A stretch of DNA of 41,340 nucleotides. Origin: Candidatus Poribacteria bacterium (GTDB lineage: Bacteria; Poribacteria; WGA-4E; WGA-3G). Both the position numbers and the translations under genes were made by a program. Every line of letters starts with the position of its first letter. The first letter of the stretch is position 1. The DNA lies in contig JAJEET010000124.1 in assembly GCA_022820835.1 (NCBI GenBank), positions 1-41,340 on the forward strand. The letters run 5' to 3'. Shown here piece by piece: positions 7,935 to 15,056 of the stretch. Under the pieces are notes generated by a model. It was not told where the DNA came from, searched no databases, and worked only from the letters and a program-made list of their open reading frames with translations.

Positions 7935-8177
7935 TCACTTTCTCCAATTTCCTGTATCGTACTCATCATGCGTTAGCACTTGATCGATAATCACGACCTG
8001 TTTCGTATATTGTACAACCGCAATGAGGCGAGCATCATTGCCGCTAATGTTGAAAACAGTCAGTGTTATTGACTCGCGATTAAACCTTCGGGGTCGGACC
8101 TTCACGGGTGAAACGCGTCCAAACGTTTCACGCAAGTCAATAATTGACTTGAAACTTCCTTCTCTCATCAATTGCAC
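7935..8177 (-). CDS. higB: HigB-like mRNA interferase toxin, N-terminally short
   Basis: The protein matches the RelE-superfamily HigB type. It has a segment like FKSIIDLRETF, the strand VFNISGNDARLIAVV at about 41-55, and the C-terminal LTHDEYD at 68-74, equivalent to MTHKEYD of E. coli HigB. HigB cleaves mRNA on the ribosome. At 80 aa it is about 20 residues shorter than usual and lacks the first helix. The only usable starts are the GTG at 8177 and an ATG at 8168, neither with a ribosome site. The frame continues upstream only as far as the stop codon of the DD-peptidase gene (8226-8228). It may be translated by coupling or be a truncated remnant. It ends 3 nt before the HigA-TPR gene. Confidence 0.72.
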   Translation of the reverse strand: MQLMREGSFKSIIDLRETFGRVSPVKVRPRRFNRESITLTVFNISGNDARLIAVVQYTKQVVIIDQVLTHDEYDTGNWRK

Positions 8178-8225
8178 CCAATGGCAAGAAAATTGCTTTG
8201 ATAGAATAACATGCTCAAGTTGTCC

Positions 8226-9518
8226 TTATTCGTCTTGGGTGAGTTGACCGTTAATGTTACTAACCGGATGACGACTGAACCCAGTCAAATAACTCCCAAT
8301 CTGATCTTGAATATCCCGCGCAGGTGTCGCGGAACCGACGTAATGACTCATCAGAATACCGAACGCAACAACCTCACCATCCGCTGTCGTTGTGTAACCT
8401 GCCAGTGCAGAGACACCGCTTAACGTCCCCGTTTTCGCTCGCAACACCTTTTCAGAGGACATCCCTTGCATCCGATTTCTTAAAGTCCCATCAACACCAG
8501 CAATCGGCAATGATGCCAAAAACTCCGGCATCAACTTAAAATCGTGGTGCATGGAGACAAGCAGCTGCGTGAGTAGTTCAGCGTTGAGGAGATTATAGCG
8601 AGAGAGTCCAGAACCGTCAACGAACCGATGCACTGGCGGTTCACCCGTGATTTCTTCTAAGAATTCATTGACAGCATCCCTCCCTTTCTGCCAAGTTCCG
8701 GGTTCACCCATCACTTCAGCACCGATGGTTTTGAAAAGCAGCTCGGCGATCCAGTTGTTACTCGGTTTGTTCATTAACTTGAGGATATCAGCAAGTGGTG
8801 GCGATAGGTGTTTGGCGACCATGCGTGCATCCAATGGTACTGTTCCCGGGACAACATTACCGGTCACCTCAATCCCTTTTTGCTCAAGCTCATTTTTCAG
8901 TAAATAACCGCACGCGAGGGCTCTGCTCCTTGTACCGGGCTCAGGTTCAATTTGTCTGATGCTTAAAGCACTAATCCGAAGCGGTCTATCGTCCCACATC
9001 CATCCGGGACCTTCACGAACGGTGTCGAGATATGTTGCATCAACAACGATGTCGCCTTGTATCAGATTAACATCGTTTTCGAGCAACGCGTCTACCAATG
9101 TTACGATATCATGCGGTTGAAGGACCGGATCGGCTCTACCTTTGAAATAGAGATTCTGAACCACTTGGGTATCCGCATCCGCGTCAACATAAAGGGTTGT
9201 TTCAAACCGGTAGTCTGACCCTAACCTTGCCAAAGCGGTTGCTGCCGTGAAGAGTTTTGTTGTGGAGGCAGGATGATGTAGTTTACGCGGATTCTTTTCG
9301 TAAATCACCTCACCGGTCTGCACGGCGACAATTTTTATGCCGATGCTTGCGGTTGTGAACAACGTCTCTTGTAAAACAGTATCAATATCGGCATGTAATT
9401 TTTCGAGCGTATCTGCGGGAGTTGCTGGCAGTTGCGTCCCAACGGGTTTTGCTGTGAATACTCCGCAACTTGAGAGCAACAATGCACTGCAGACGAGTAA
9501 AATAGCGTAGATTTTCAT
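8226..9518 (-). CDS. dacB: D-Ala-D-Ala carboxypeptidase/endopeptidase, PBP4 type, lipoprotein
   Basis: Peptidase family S13 (PBP4/DacB), which trims or opens peptidoglycan cross-links in the periplasm. The three penicillin-binding motifs are present: STTK at 85-88 with nucleophile Ser85, SNN at 253-255, and KTG at 362-364. The wide gap between the first two motifs holds the extra domain typical of S13 enzymes. The 430-aa length fits. Unlike E. coli DacB it begins with a lipoprotein signal whose lipobox LSSC has Cys18, so it is probably membrane-anchored. It has a good promoter at 9632-9659 with a leader of about 100 nt. The toxin gene begins 49 nt downstream in the same frame, so the three genes may be co-transcribed. 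Confidence 0.92.
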   Translation of the reverse strand: MKIYAILLVCSALLLSSCGVFTAKPVGTQLPATPADTLEKLHADIDTVLQETLFTTASIGIKIVAVQTGEVIYEKNPRKLHHPASTTKLFTAATALARLGSDYRFETTLYVDADADTQVVQNLYFKGRADPVLQPHDIVTLVDALLENDVNLIQGDIVVDATYLDTVREGPGWMWDDRPLRISALSIRQIEPEPGTRSRALACGYLLKNELEQKGIEVTGNVVPGTVPLDARMVAKHLSPPLADILKLMNKPSNNWIAELLFKTIGAEVMGEPGTWQKGRDAVNEFLEEITGEPPVHRFVDGSGLSRYNLLNAELLTQLLVSMHHDFKLMPEFLASLPIAGVDGTLRNRMQGMSSEKVLRAKTGTLSGVSALAGYTTTADGEVVAFGILMSHYVGSATPARDIQDQIGSYLTGFSRHPVSNINGQLTQDE

Positions 9519-9631
9519 AATTTTTATTGTAAAATCCGAAAGTATGTGAACACTCCATTGTAGGTAACAGGTACGGTTGCCTGTCTCAAATCGTGCCTAC
9601 CGAAGTGTAAATATGATAAACTTTGCTATAA

Positions 9632-9659
9632 ATCATAACACAATTTCACAGATTGTCAA
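9632..9659 (-). promoter_or_regulatory. Sigma-70-like promoter for the DD-peptidase operon
   Basis: Minus strand: TTGACA (9659-9654), 16-nt spacer, TATGAT (9637-9632) with an extended TGT just before the -10. Eleven of twelve hexamer positions match. The rest of the 410-bp gap (9519-9928) shows the divergent cimA promoter and no gene I can support. Confidence 0.65.
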
Positions 9660-9780
9660 AGGAAAACAGAGGTATTCAGTTTTCAGCAATCGGTTTCTAC
9701 CGGCAGTTAGCCATCAGTAAGCATGGCGAGGGACTTCGTTTGAACAAAAATAGACTACGACTGTCGAAACCACAAATATC

Positions 9781-9809
9781 TTGACTTTTGCCCTAAAATG
9801 TGATAGAAT
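9781..9809 (+). promoter_or_regulatory. Sigma-70-like promoter with extended -10 for cimA
   Basis: TTGACT (9781-9786), 17-nt spacer, TAGAAT (9804-9809), with TGA immediately upstream of the -10. The expected start near 9816 leaves a leader of about 113 nt. The leader contains a good but unused AAGGAG at about 9838-9844 and the palindrome GTTTGCAAAC (9876-9885). Confidence 0.65.
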
Positions 9810-9928
9810 TTCAGCAATAGAACAAACAGGTATTGCTAAAAGGAGACACCGATTTTTTTGGCGTTGTAGGGTGAAGTTTGCAAACCCATATTTATGAAGT
9901 GTGAGCCAAAACTTGCAGTGAAAATAAC

Positions 9929-11509
9929 ATGGTTGAATTTTACGATACGACACTCAGAGATGGCAGTCAAGCAGAAGGCGTTGCGTTTTCTGTTGAAGAT
10001 AAACTCATCATCATAGAGGCGCTCGATAAGTTAGGCATCCGCTATATTGAGGGTGGTTATCCGGGTTCTAATCCGAAAGACATAGAATTTTTCAAGCGTG
10101 CAAAAGGGATGGCACTGGAAACAGCGACGATCGTGCCGTTTGGTAGCACACGCTATCCGACCTACACCGCTGATACCGATCCGAATTTGGCAGCCTTACT
10201 GGATACAGGTGCGAGGACTGTCACGATCTTTGGAAAAACCTGGCGGCTCCACGCCACCGATGTGCTTCGTGTGACAGCGGAAGAGAACTTGGAATTAATT
10301 GAGAGTTCCGTCCGCTATCTCGTAGAGAACGGTCGTGAGGTGATTTACGATGCCGAGCATTTTTTTGATGGGTATGCCGATGACGCTGCGTATGCGATAG
10401 AAACATTGCGCTCTGCTGCTGCAGGTGGCGCGAGTTGCCTTGTTCTTTGTGATACCAACGGTGGTAGGTTACCGTTAGAGGTCCAGGAAGGCGTTGAAGT
10501 CATTCTTTCCGAACTATCGTTGCCGGTTGGCATCCACACGCACAACGATGCGGGGATGGGTGCGGCAAACTCTGTGCTGGCTGTGCAAGCCGGTGCGACT
10601 CATGTCCAAGGTACATTTAACGGCTACGGCGAACGGTGTGGGAACGCGAACCTCGCTTCTATTATTCCGACTATCCAGCTCAAACTCGGGATGCAGTGCC
10701 TCAGCGATACGCAGCTGCAGTCGATCACAAGTGTATCACGTCTTATCAGCGAATTGGCGAATCTACCACACGATGAACGTCAACCGTATGTCGGACGTTC
10801 CGCTTTTGCGCATAAAGGCGGTTTACACACCGACGCAATCCGTAAGAATCGGCTTACTTATGAACACATCGTGCCGGAAATGGTCGGAAATACGCAACGA
10901 ATTCTCGTTTCCGATCAGGCAGGACGCGGTACCATCATGAAGAAAATCGAGAAGGAATATCCGAATTACGACAAGAACTCGCCGCAAGTGTTAGAACTTT
11001 TCAAACGGCTCAAGGAAGCCGAGCAGGAAGGTTATCAATACGAAGCCGCTGAAGCCTCTTTTGAACTTTTAACGCGTAAGGTGTTTAACGGATATAAATC
11101 CTTCTTTGATCCGGTCGGTTTTCGTGTGATTATAGAACAATTCACCGATTTCGCGATGCGTTCCGAAGCAACTGTAAAGGTTACAACGCCAGATGGTTTA
11201 ACAGCACACACCGCTGCAGATGGTGATGGTCCTGTCAACGCTCTCGATACAGCCCTCCGCAAAGCACTTGAGCAGTTCTATCCTGCTTTGCAGACAGTTC
11301 GACTCATAGATTACAAAGTTCGCGTGTTAGACACCAAAGCCGGCACAGGTTCAAAAGTCAGGGTGCTTATTGAAGCGAGCGATGGTGAGCGGAGTTGGAG
11401 AACCGTGGGTGTCTCAGAAAATATCATCTCCGCGAGTTGCGAAGCACTTATAGACAGTTTTGAATACAAACTCTATATAGACAAGAGTTCCCCTCGTAAG
11501 CCGGAATGA
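9929..11509 (+). CDS. cimA: (R)-citramalate synthase
   Basis: Condenses pyruvate and acetyl-CoA to citramalate, the first step of the threonine-independent isoleucine pathway. The HMGL-like barrel shows DTTLRDGSQ at 6-14 and HTHNDAG with metal ligands His203 and His205. The glycine-rich NGYGERCGNANL follows at about 231-242. The C-terminal third (from about 395 to 515) is the LeuA dimer/allosteric domain, where isoleucine or leucine feedback usually acts. The 526-aa length and the DTTLRDGSQAEG start fit the CimA group that resembles homocitrate/isopropylmalate synthases. The ATG has only a weak ribosome site, and a stop eight codons upstream rules out a longer start. A zinc-finger-like protein gene follows 27 nt later. 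Confidence 0.92.
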   Translation: MVEFYDTTLRDGSQAEGVAFSVEDKLIIIEALDKLGIRYIEGGYPGSNPKDIEFFKRAKGMALETATIVPFGSTRYPTYTADTDPNLAALLDTGARTVTIFGKTWRLHATDVLRVTAEENLELIESSVRYLVENGREVIYDAEHFFDGYADDAAYAIETLRSAAAGGASCLVLCDTNGGRLPLEVQEGVEVILSELSLPVGIHTHNDAGMGAANSVLAVQAGATHVQGTFNGYGERCGNANLASIIPTIQLKLGMQCLSDTQLQSITSVSRLISELANLPHDERQPYVGRSAFAHKGGLHTDAIRKNRLTYEHIVPEMVGNTQRILVSDQAGRGTIMKKIEKEYPNYDKNSPQVLELFKRLKEAEQEGYQYEAAEASFELLTRKVFNGYKSFFDPVGFRVIIEQFTDFAMRSEATVKVTTPDGLTAHTAADGDGPVNALDTALRKALEQFYPALQTVRLIDYKVRVLDTKAGTGSKVRVLIEASDGERSWRTVGVSENIISASCEALIDSFEYKLYIDKSSPRKPE

Positions 11510-11536
11510 CGGTAAATGTGTCACCAAGGAGGAGAC

Positions 11537-12157
11537 ATGACGCATTTAGACACAATCGAGAAAGCAGCAGAGAAACTCATTGCGCTCTGTCAAAAAGAGA
11601 AACAGACGAAAATCGACAAGGCAAAGATGCTTGAGATACATTCAGAGATCTTAGAAAGCATAGAGAACCTTGCCGAATGTGAACTCTGTGGTGCTATCAG
11701 CGAAGTGATTGTAACGATGACTTTGGCTGATGTTACGGCGAAGTTGTGTAAAGCGTGTGGTGTTAAATCGCTGGAAGCGGGGAAAATTCAGTCGTCTAAA
11801 CAGAGAACATCTCGAAAACGGACGCGTCGTACGCCCCCATCGAAAACTGCATCGGCAAAAGCGAAACCGAAAGATGGAAGTAGCCGTTCCAAGCGCGAAG
11901 TAGCCGCTGAAGCACCAGAGACCCCTGCCATGCTACATACCCGCGTTGAATCAGAAACCGGCATCAAGAAAACCGACATCAAACGTCTCCATAAGATTAT
12001 TCAAGACATCGCTGCGCCGATGAGTCAAGAACATACACTGACGTATGTGCAGCGTGAAGCAGAGATTGCGAAAATAAAGGTGGAGGCGGATGCGTTAGAA
12101 AAGGCGGTCACACTCCTGAGCGACAACAGGGGTTCACAAACAGCATCGACGGTTTAG
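11537..12157 (+). CDS. Putative zinc-binding protein with a basic linker, function unknown
   Basis: This 206-aa protein has three visible parts. Residues 1-45 form a helical region. A CxxC...CxxC finger uses Cys48, Cys51, Cys71 and Cys74. A Lys/Arg/Ser-rich low-complexity linker runs from about 85 to 130, and a charged helical tail extends to the end. The basic linker and zinc site suggest nucleic-acid binding, but this is inference and I do not recognise a family. The start at 11537 is chosen over 11516 because AAGGAGGAG lies just before it. It follows cimA by 27 nt and probably shares its transcript. Its stop codon overlaps the stop of the convergent epimerase gene by 4 nt. Confidence 0.75.
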   Translation: MTHLDTIEKAAEKLIALCQKEKQTKIDKAKMLEIHSEILESIENLAECELCGAISEVIVTMTLADVTAKLCKACGVKSLEAGKIQSSKQRTSRKRTRRTPPSKTASAKAKPKDGSSRSKREVAAEAPETPAMLHTRVESETGIKKTDIKRLHKIIQDIAAPMSQEHTLTYVQREAEIAKIKVEADALEKAVTLLSDNRGSQTASTV

Positions 12158-13125
12158 CCTGTTTCGATGTTCTTTGCCCATTCCCGATTCGCCTGATACC
12201 ACTCGACAAGTGTTGTTATACCTTCTTTAAAAGTCACCTGTGGTCGCCAATCAAGGAGTTTTTCTGCTTTTTGGATATTTGCCCACGTGGCGCGGACATC
12301 TGCCGGATGAAACGGCTGATGTGAGAGTTCCGCTTTCTTACCAACGAGTTCCTCTATCAATCGAATTGTATCAATCAGCACGATAGGGCTGTCCGAACCG
12401 AGATTGATGACCTCGTACTTGATCGGTTTCAGCCCTGCTATCACACCGCGAGCGATGTCTTCAAGATAGGTATAGTCGCGCGAGGACTGTTTGCCGTCGC
12501 CGTAGACGATAACCGGTATCCCTTCGCTAATCCACTTGACAAAACGAAATGCACTCATATCGGGTCTGCCAGCGGGTCCGTAGACAGTGAAGAAACGGAA
12601 GATCGTCACGTCAATGCCATAGAGATGGTGGTAGCTATGGCAGAGCGATTCGGCACCTTTTTTTGAAGCGGCGTAAGGGGATAATGGTCCGTCTGTGTTC
12701 GATTCTTCGCTGAAAGGGAGTGGGTTGTTCGCACCGTACAGGCTTGATGTTGATGCCAACACGAATTTTTTGATTTCATATTCACGACAGAGTTCAAGGA
12801 GGTTCAGCGTTCCTGTCACGTTTGTATCGACGTATACCCATGGATTTTCGACAGACTGCCGTACACCGGCACGGGCGGCGAGGTTAATCACTGCGTCATA
12901 AGGGGTGTTGAATAGTTTCTGCAGTGCCGTTCGGTCGCAGATGTCAACGTGATGAAATTGGAAATTCGGGGTACCTTCTAGCTGCTGAAGTCTCCACTGC
13001 TTGACCTGCGGATCGTAGGCGGCGTTTAGGTTGTCAATCCCAACAACGGTATGCCCCATCTCCAGCAAGAATTCCGTCACTTTCCATCCGATAAACCCAG
13101 CACAGCCGGTGACGAGGTATTGCAT
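12154..13125 (-). CDS. NAD-dependent sugar-nucleotide epimerase (UDP-glucuronate 4-epimerase-like)
   Basis: Extended short-chain dehydrogenase of 323 aa. The NAD-binding Rossmann motif GCAGFIG is at 7-13, the acidic IDNLN follows the second strand, and the catalytic Tyr151-xxx-Lys155 lies in SPYAASKKG. The FFTVYGPAGRPDM segment and overall pattern resemble UDP-glucuronate 4-epimerases, which interconvert UDP-glucuronate and UDP-galacturonate for surface polysaccharides. UDP-glucose 4-epimerase or dTDP-glucose dehydratase activity cannot be ruled out from sequence. It is the second gene of a minus-strand pair with the membrane/coiled-coil protein 32 nt upstream. The convergent neighbour's stop codon overlaps its own. 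Confidence 0.87.
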   Translation of the reverse strand: MQYLVTGCAGFIGWKVTEFLLEMGHTVVGIDNLNAAYDPQVKQWRLQQLEGTPNFQFHHVDICDRTALQKLFNTPYDAVINLAARAGVRQSVENPWVYVDTNVTGTLNLLELCREYEIKKFVLASTSSLYGANNPLPFSEESNTDGPLSPYAASKKGAESLCHSYHHLYGIDVTIFRFFTVYGPAGRPDMSAFRFVKWISEGIPVIVYGDGKQSSRDYTYLEDIARGVIAGLKPIKYEVINLGSDSPIVLIDTIRLIEELVGKKAELSHQPFHPADVRATWANIQKAEKLLDWRPQVTFKEGITTLVEWYQANREWAKNIETG

Positions 13126-13157
13126 AGGCGATCTCTTTGATCCATCCTTTCGGGAAG

Positions 13158-14240
13158 TTAAAACTCACAACTCGCTTTAAACTCTCTAAAACGTTCTTCA
13201 AATATAGAGAGTGCCATTTTTGACATTTCATACCGCGTTTGAGTTTCTGTTTCTAATTTCAGCAGTTCGGCTTCGTGCTGTGAGGTTAGCGCGTCAATCT
13301 CCTCAACTTTTGTTTTCAACGCTTCAACGGTATCAAACGTGTCGATTTCTTTGGTACATGCTGTCAATAAGTCGTGATAAAGTGTTACGCCAGAATCAAG
13401 TTTTTTAAAATCTTTCCGAATTCGATTCAATACGCTACGGTAATCTTCCGGTGACGTTGGACTTTCCGTCTCAGCTAATGTCTTAAGGGTGGTGTCGAGC
13501 TGCGTCAACTCAAGCTGCTTCTCTGACCAGAGAATTTTCTTTGCGACCCCATCCACGCTATCATTGTTCATAATAGGGGCATACTTCTGTAGATTATCGT
13601 GGAGTTGTGTTTCCGCTTCAGTTACCTCAGTTTGAAACGCCTTGATGCGGTCCTTGAATTCCTCGGAATGCGTACGGACATCGGACATTTCCTCGTGAAG
13701 GACTTCATGCTTCTCTTTGAGTTTATGAACCTTCAGGATATACGTAGGGTAGTGTACCTTCAAGTTTTGAGAGAGTTCACGCACCACTTGTAATTCCTTT
13801 TTAGAGAGCGTTTTAATGGGTCTACCCTCTAATGTTCCCATGAGTCCATAGGCAGCAACAGAGAAGCCAAGGATAATTAGAATCAACGCTAAAGAGTGGA
13901 ATAGCGCATCGTCTTCTGCTGTGGACATCGCGAGCAACCCGAAGCTGCCGAGAAGTAGACCAACAACAAGCGGAAAAAATGGACTCGACAAATCGTCTTC
14001 AACATTTTTTCCGATAAACATTCTACCTGCCTTTTTTTCATCTGTTATCCTGAGGAATCCATATAGTGTCAAAATGATACCAGAAAAAGTTAAGATAAAT
14101 GCCAAAAAGACAAATAATATGTTATGTGCGCGCATTGAAACGCCCAACGCTAATATACCGGTTCCACAAAGCAGCAGGCCGAGAACAAGCGTCGAGACTG
14201 GTTTGGATAAATAATTTTTGGCTTTTGTTTTAATGGACAT
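13158..14240 (-). CDS. Four-helix membrane protein with a long coiled coil, function unknown
   Basis: In this 360-aa protein, the first 135 residues contain two similar helix hairpins (about 16-36/41-66 and 86-106/112-133). Each begins with a LVLGLLL-type or LVVGLLL-type run followed by GxxALxxS/TxxA, which looks like an internal duplication. The rest (about 145-350) is charged, nearly glycine-free and strongly heptad-like, so a long cytoplasmic coiled coil is likely. I recognise no family. GGGAGAAAG precedes the ATG. It lies upstream of the epimerase gene, probably in one transcript, which would fit a scaffold in envelope polysaccharide work, but that is only a guess from context. Confidence 0.72.
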   Translation of the reverse strand: MSIKTKAKNYLSKPVSTLVLGLLLCGTGILALGVSMRAHNILFVFLAFILTFSGIILTLYGFLRITDEKKAGRMFIGKNVEDDLSSPFFPLVVGLLLGSFGLLAMSTAEDDALFHSLALILIILGFSVAAYGLMGTLEGRPIKTLSKKELQVVRELSQNLKVHYPTYILKVHKLKEKHEVLHEEMSDVRTHSEEFKDRIKAFQTEVTEAETQLHDNLQKYAPIMNNDSVDGVAKKILWSEKQLELTQLDTTLKTLAETESPTSPEDYRSVLNRIRKDFKKLDSGVTLYHDLLTACTKEIDTFDTVEALKTKVEEIDALTSQHEAELLKLETETQTRYEMSKMALSIFEERFREFKASCEF

Positions 14241-14310
14241 ATCTTTCTCCCATCCCAGCGGATTATGTGCAGCAAGAGATAGACTGGCACCGCGGTAACT
14301 TCACGGTAAA

Positions 14311-14868
14311 TTACTTTGCCTTAAGTATTTCAGGAGTTACTAACAGTTTGTCAATTTCCTTTTTGAGTTCGGCATAAGTTTCTTGTTTGAAATTCGCTTT
14401 TCGATGGAATACAACCTTACCTTTCTGTGAGATGAGGTAAAGCACCGGTTTCTCTTTTTCTGTCTGATACCGTTTGTGCACCGTGCCTTTCCAATCAAGT
14501 AAGAACTTCACAGGTGGCGGATTCTTCTTCAACTGACCTCTAATAAATCCTTTCGGTATAAACCCAGGAACGCTCCGCATATCCGCGATGATATAGGCGG
14601 TAACCTGTGCGTTTTTTCGGTAATCCTTCTGGAACGCCTCTGCCCATTTGTCGTCCTCTTTCCGAATTTTCCGATTGCCGAGAATCAGAAAGACAACTTT
14701 ACCGCGTAGTTTTTTCAGATTGTGTTCCTTCTCTTCCACATCTTGAAGCACCCAATCTGGGGCAGTGTCGCCAACTTTTGGGGGAGCTGGTTCAGCCTTT
14801 TCGTCGGCGAAACTCGCAAACATCCCGAAGCAGGTGATACTGATAATAATAACAATGGACAATCTCAT
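14311..14868 (-). CDS. Exported redoxin-like protein lacking the catalytic cysteines
   Basis: A 185-aa thioredoxin-fold protein of the AhpC/TSA-redoxin type. It has a cleavable signal peptide (about residues 1-21, ending ASFADE) and the PKVGDTAPDW entry, then LRGKVVFLILG. Where TlpA-like proteins carry WCxxC or a peroxidatic Cys, this protein has LGNRKIRKED, and the mature chain contains no cysteine at all. It therefore cannot do thiol-disulfide chemistry, and a structural or binding role outside the cytoplasm is more likely. GGAG precedes the ATG. It is divergent from the protease-TPR gene, with promoters whose -35 elements are back to back (14905-14964). Confidence 0.75.
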   Translation of the reverse strand: MRLSIVIIISITCFGMFASFADEKAEPAPPKVGDTAPDWVLQDVEEKEHNLKKLRGKVVFLILGNRKIRKEDDKWAEAFQKDYRKNAQVTAYIIADMRSVPGFIPKGFIRGQLKKNPPPVKFLLDWKGTVHKRYQTEKEKPVLYLISQKGKVVFHRKANFKQETYAELKKEIDKLLVTPEILKAK

Positions 14869-14904
14869 AGCACTTCTCCATCCATCCTTGTGTTCCCTAT
14901 CTAT

Positions 14905-14934
14905 ATTCTAACATAGAACTCTAATAATTGTCAA
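14905..14934 (-). promoter_or_regulatory. Promoter for the redoxin-like gene
   Basis: Minus strand: TTGACA (14934-14929), 18-nt spacer, TAGAAT (14910-14905) preceded by an extended TGT. Eleven of twelve hexamer positions match. Confidence 0.65.
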
Positions 14935-14935
14935 G

Positions 14936-14964
14936 TTGACTTTTTAGCGGAAACCTGCTATTCT
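14936..14964 (+). promoter_or_regulatory. Promoter for the protease-TPR gene
   Basis: TTGACT (14936-14941), 17-nt spacer, TATTCT (14959-14964) with extended TGC before the -10. It begins one base from the end of the divergent -35, so one regulator or polymerase would block the other. Confidence 0.62.
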
Positions 14965-15056
14965 ATTATTAGGCGTTGACAGTTTGTCTATCGTTGCAGG
15001 GGTTTCTCACATCTATCCAACCTTTATTTTTGAATTTGTAATGAAGGATAGTGCTT

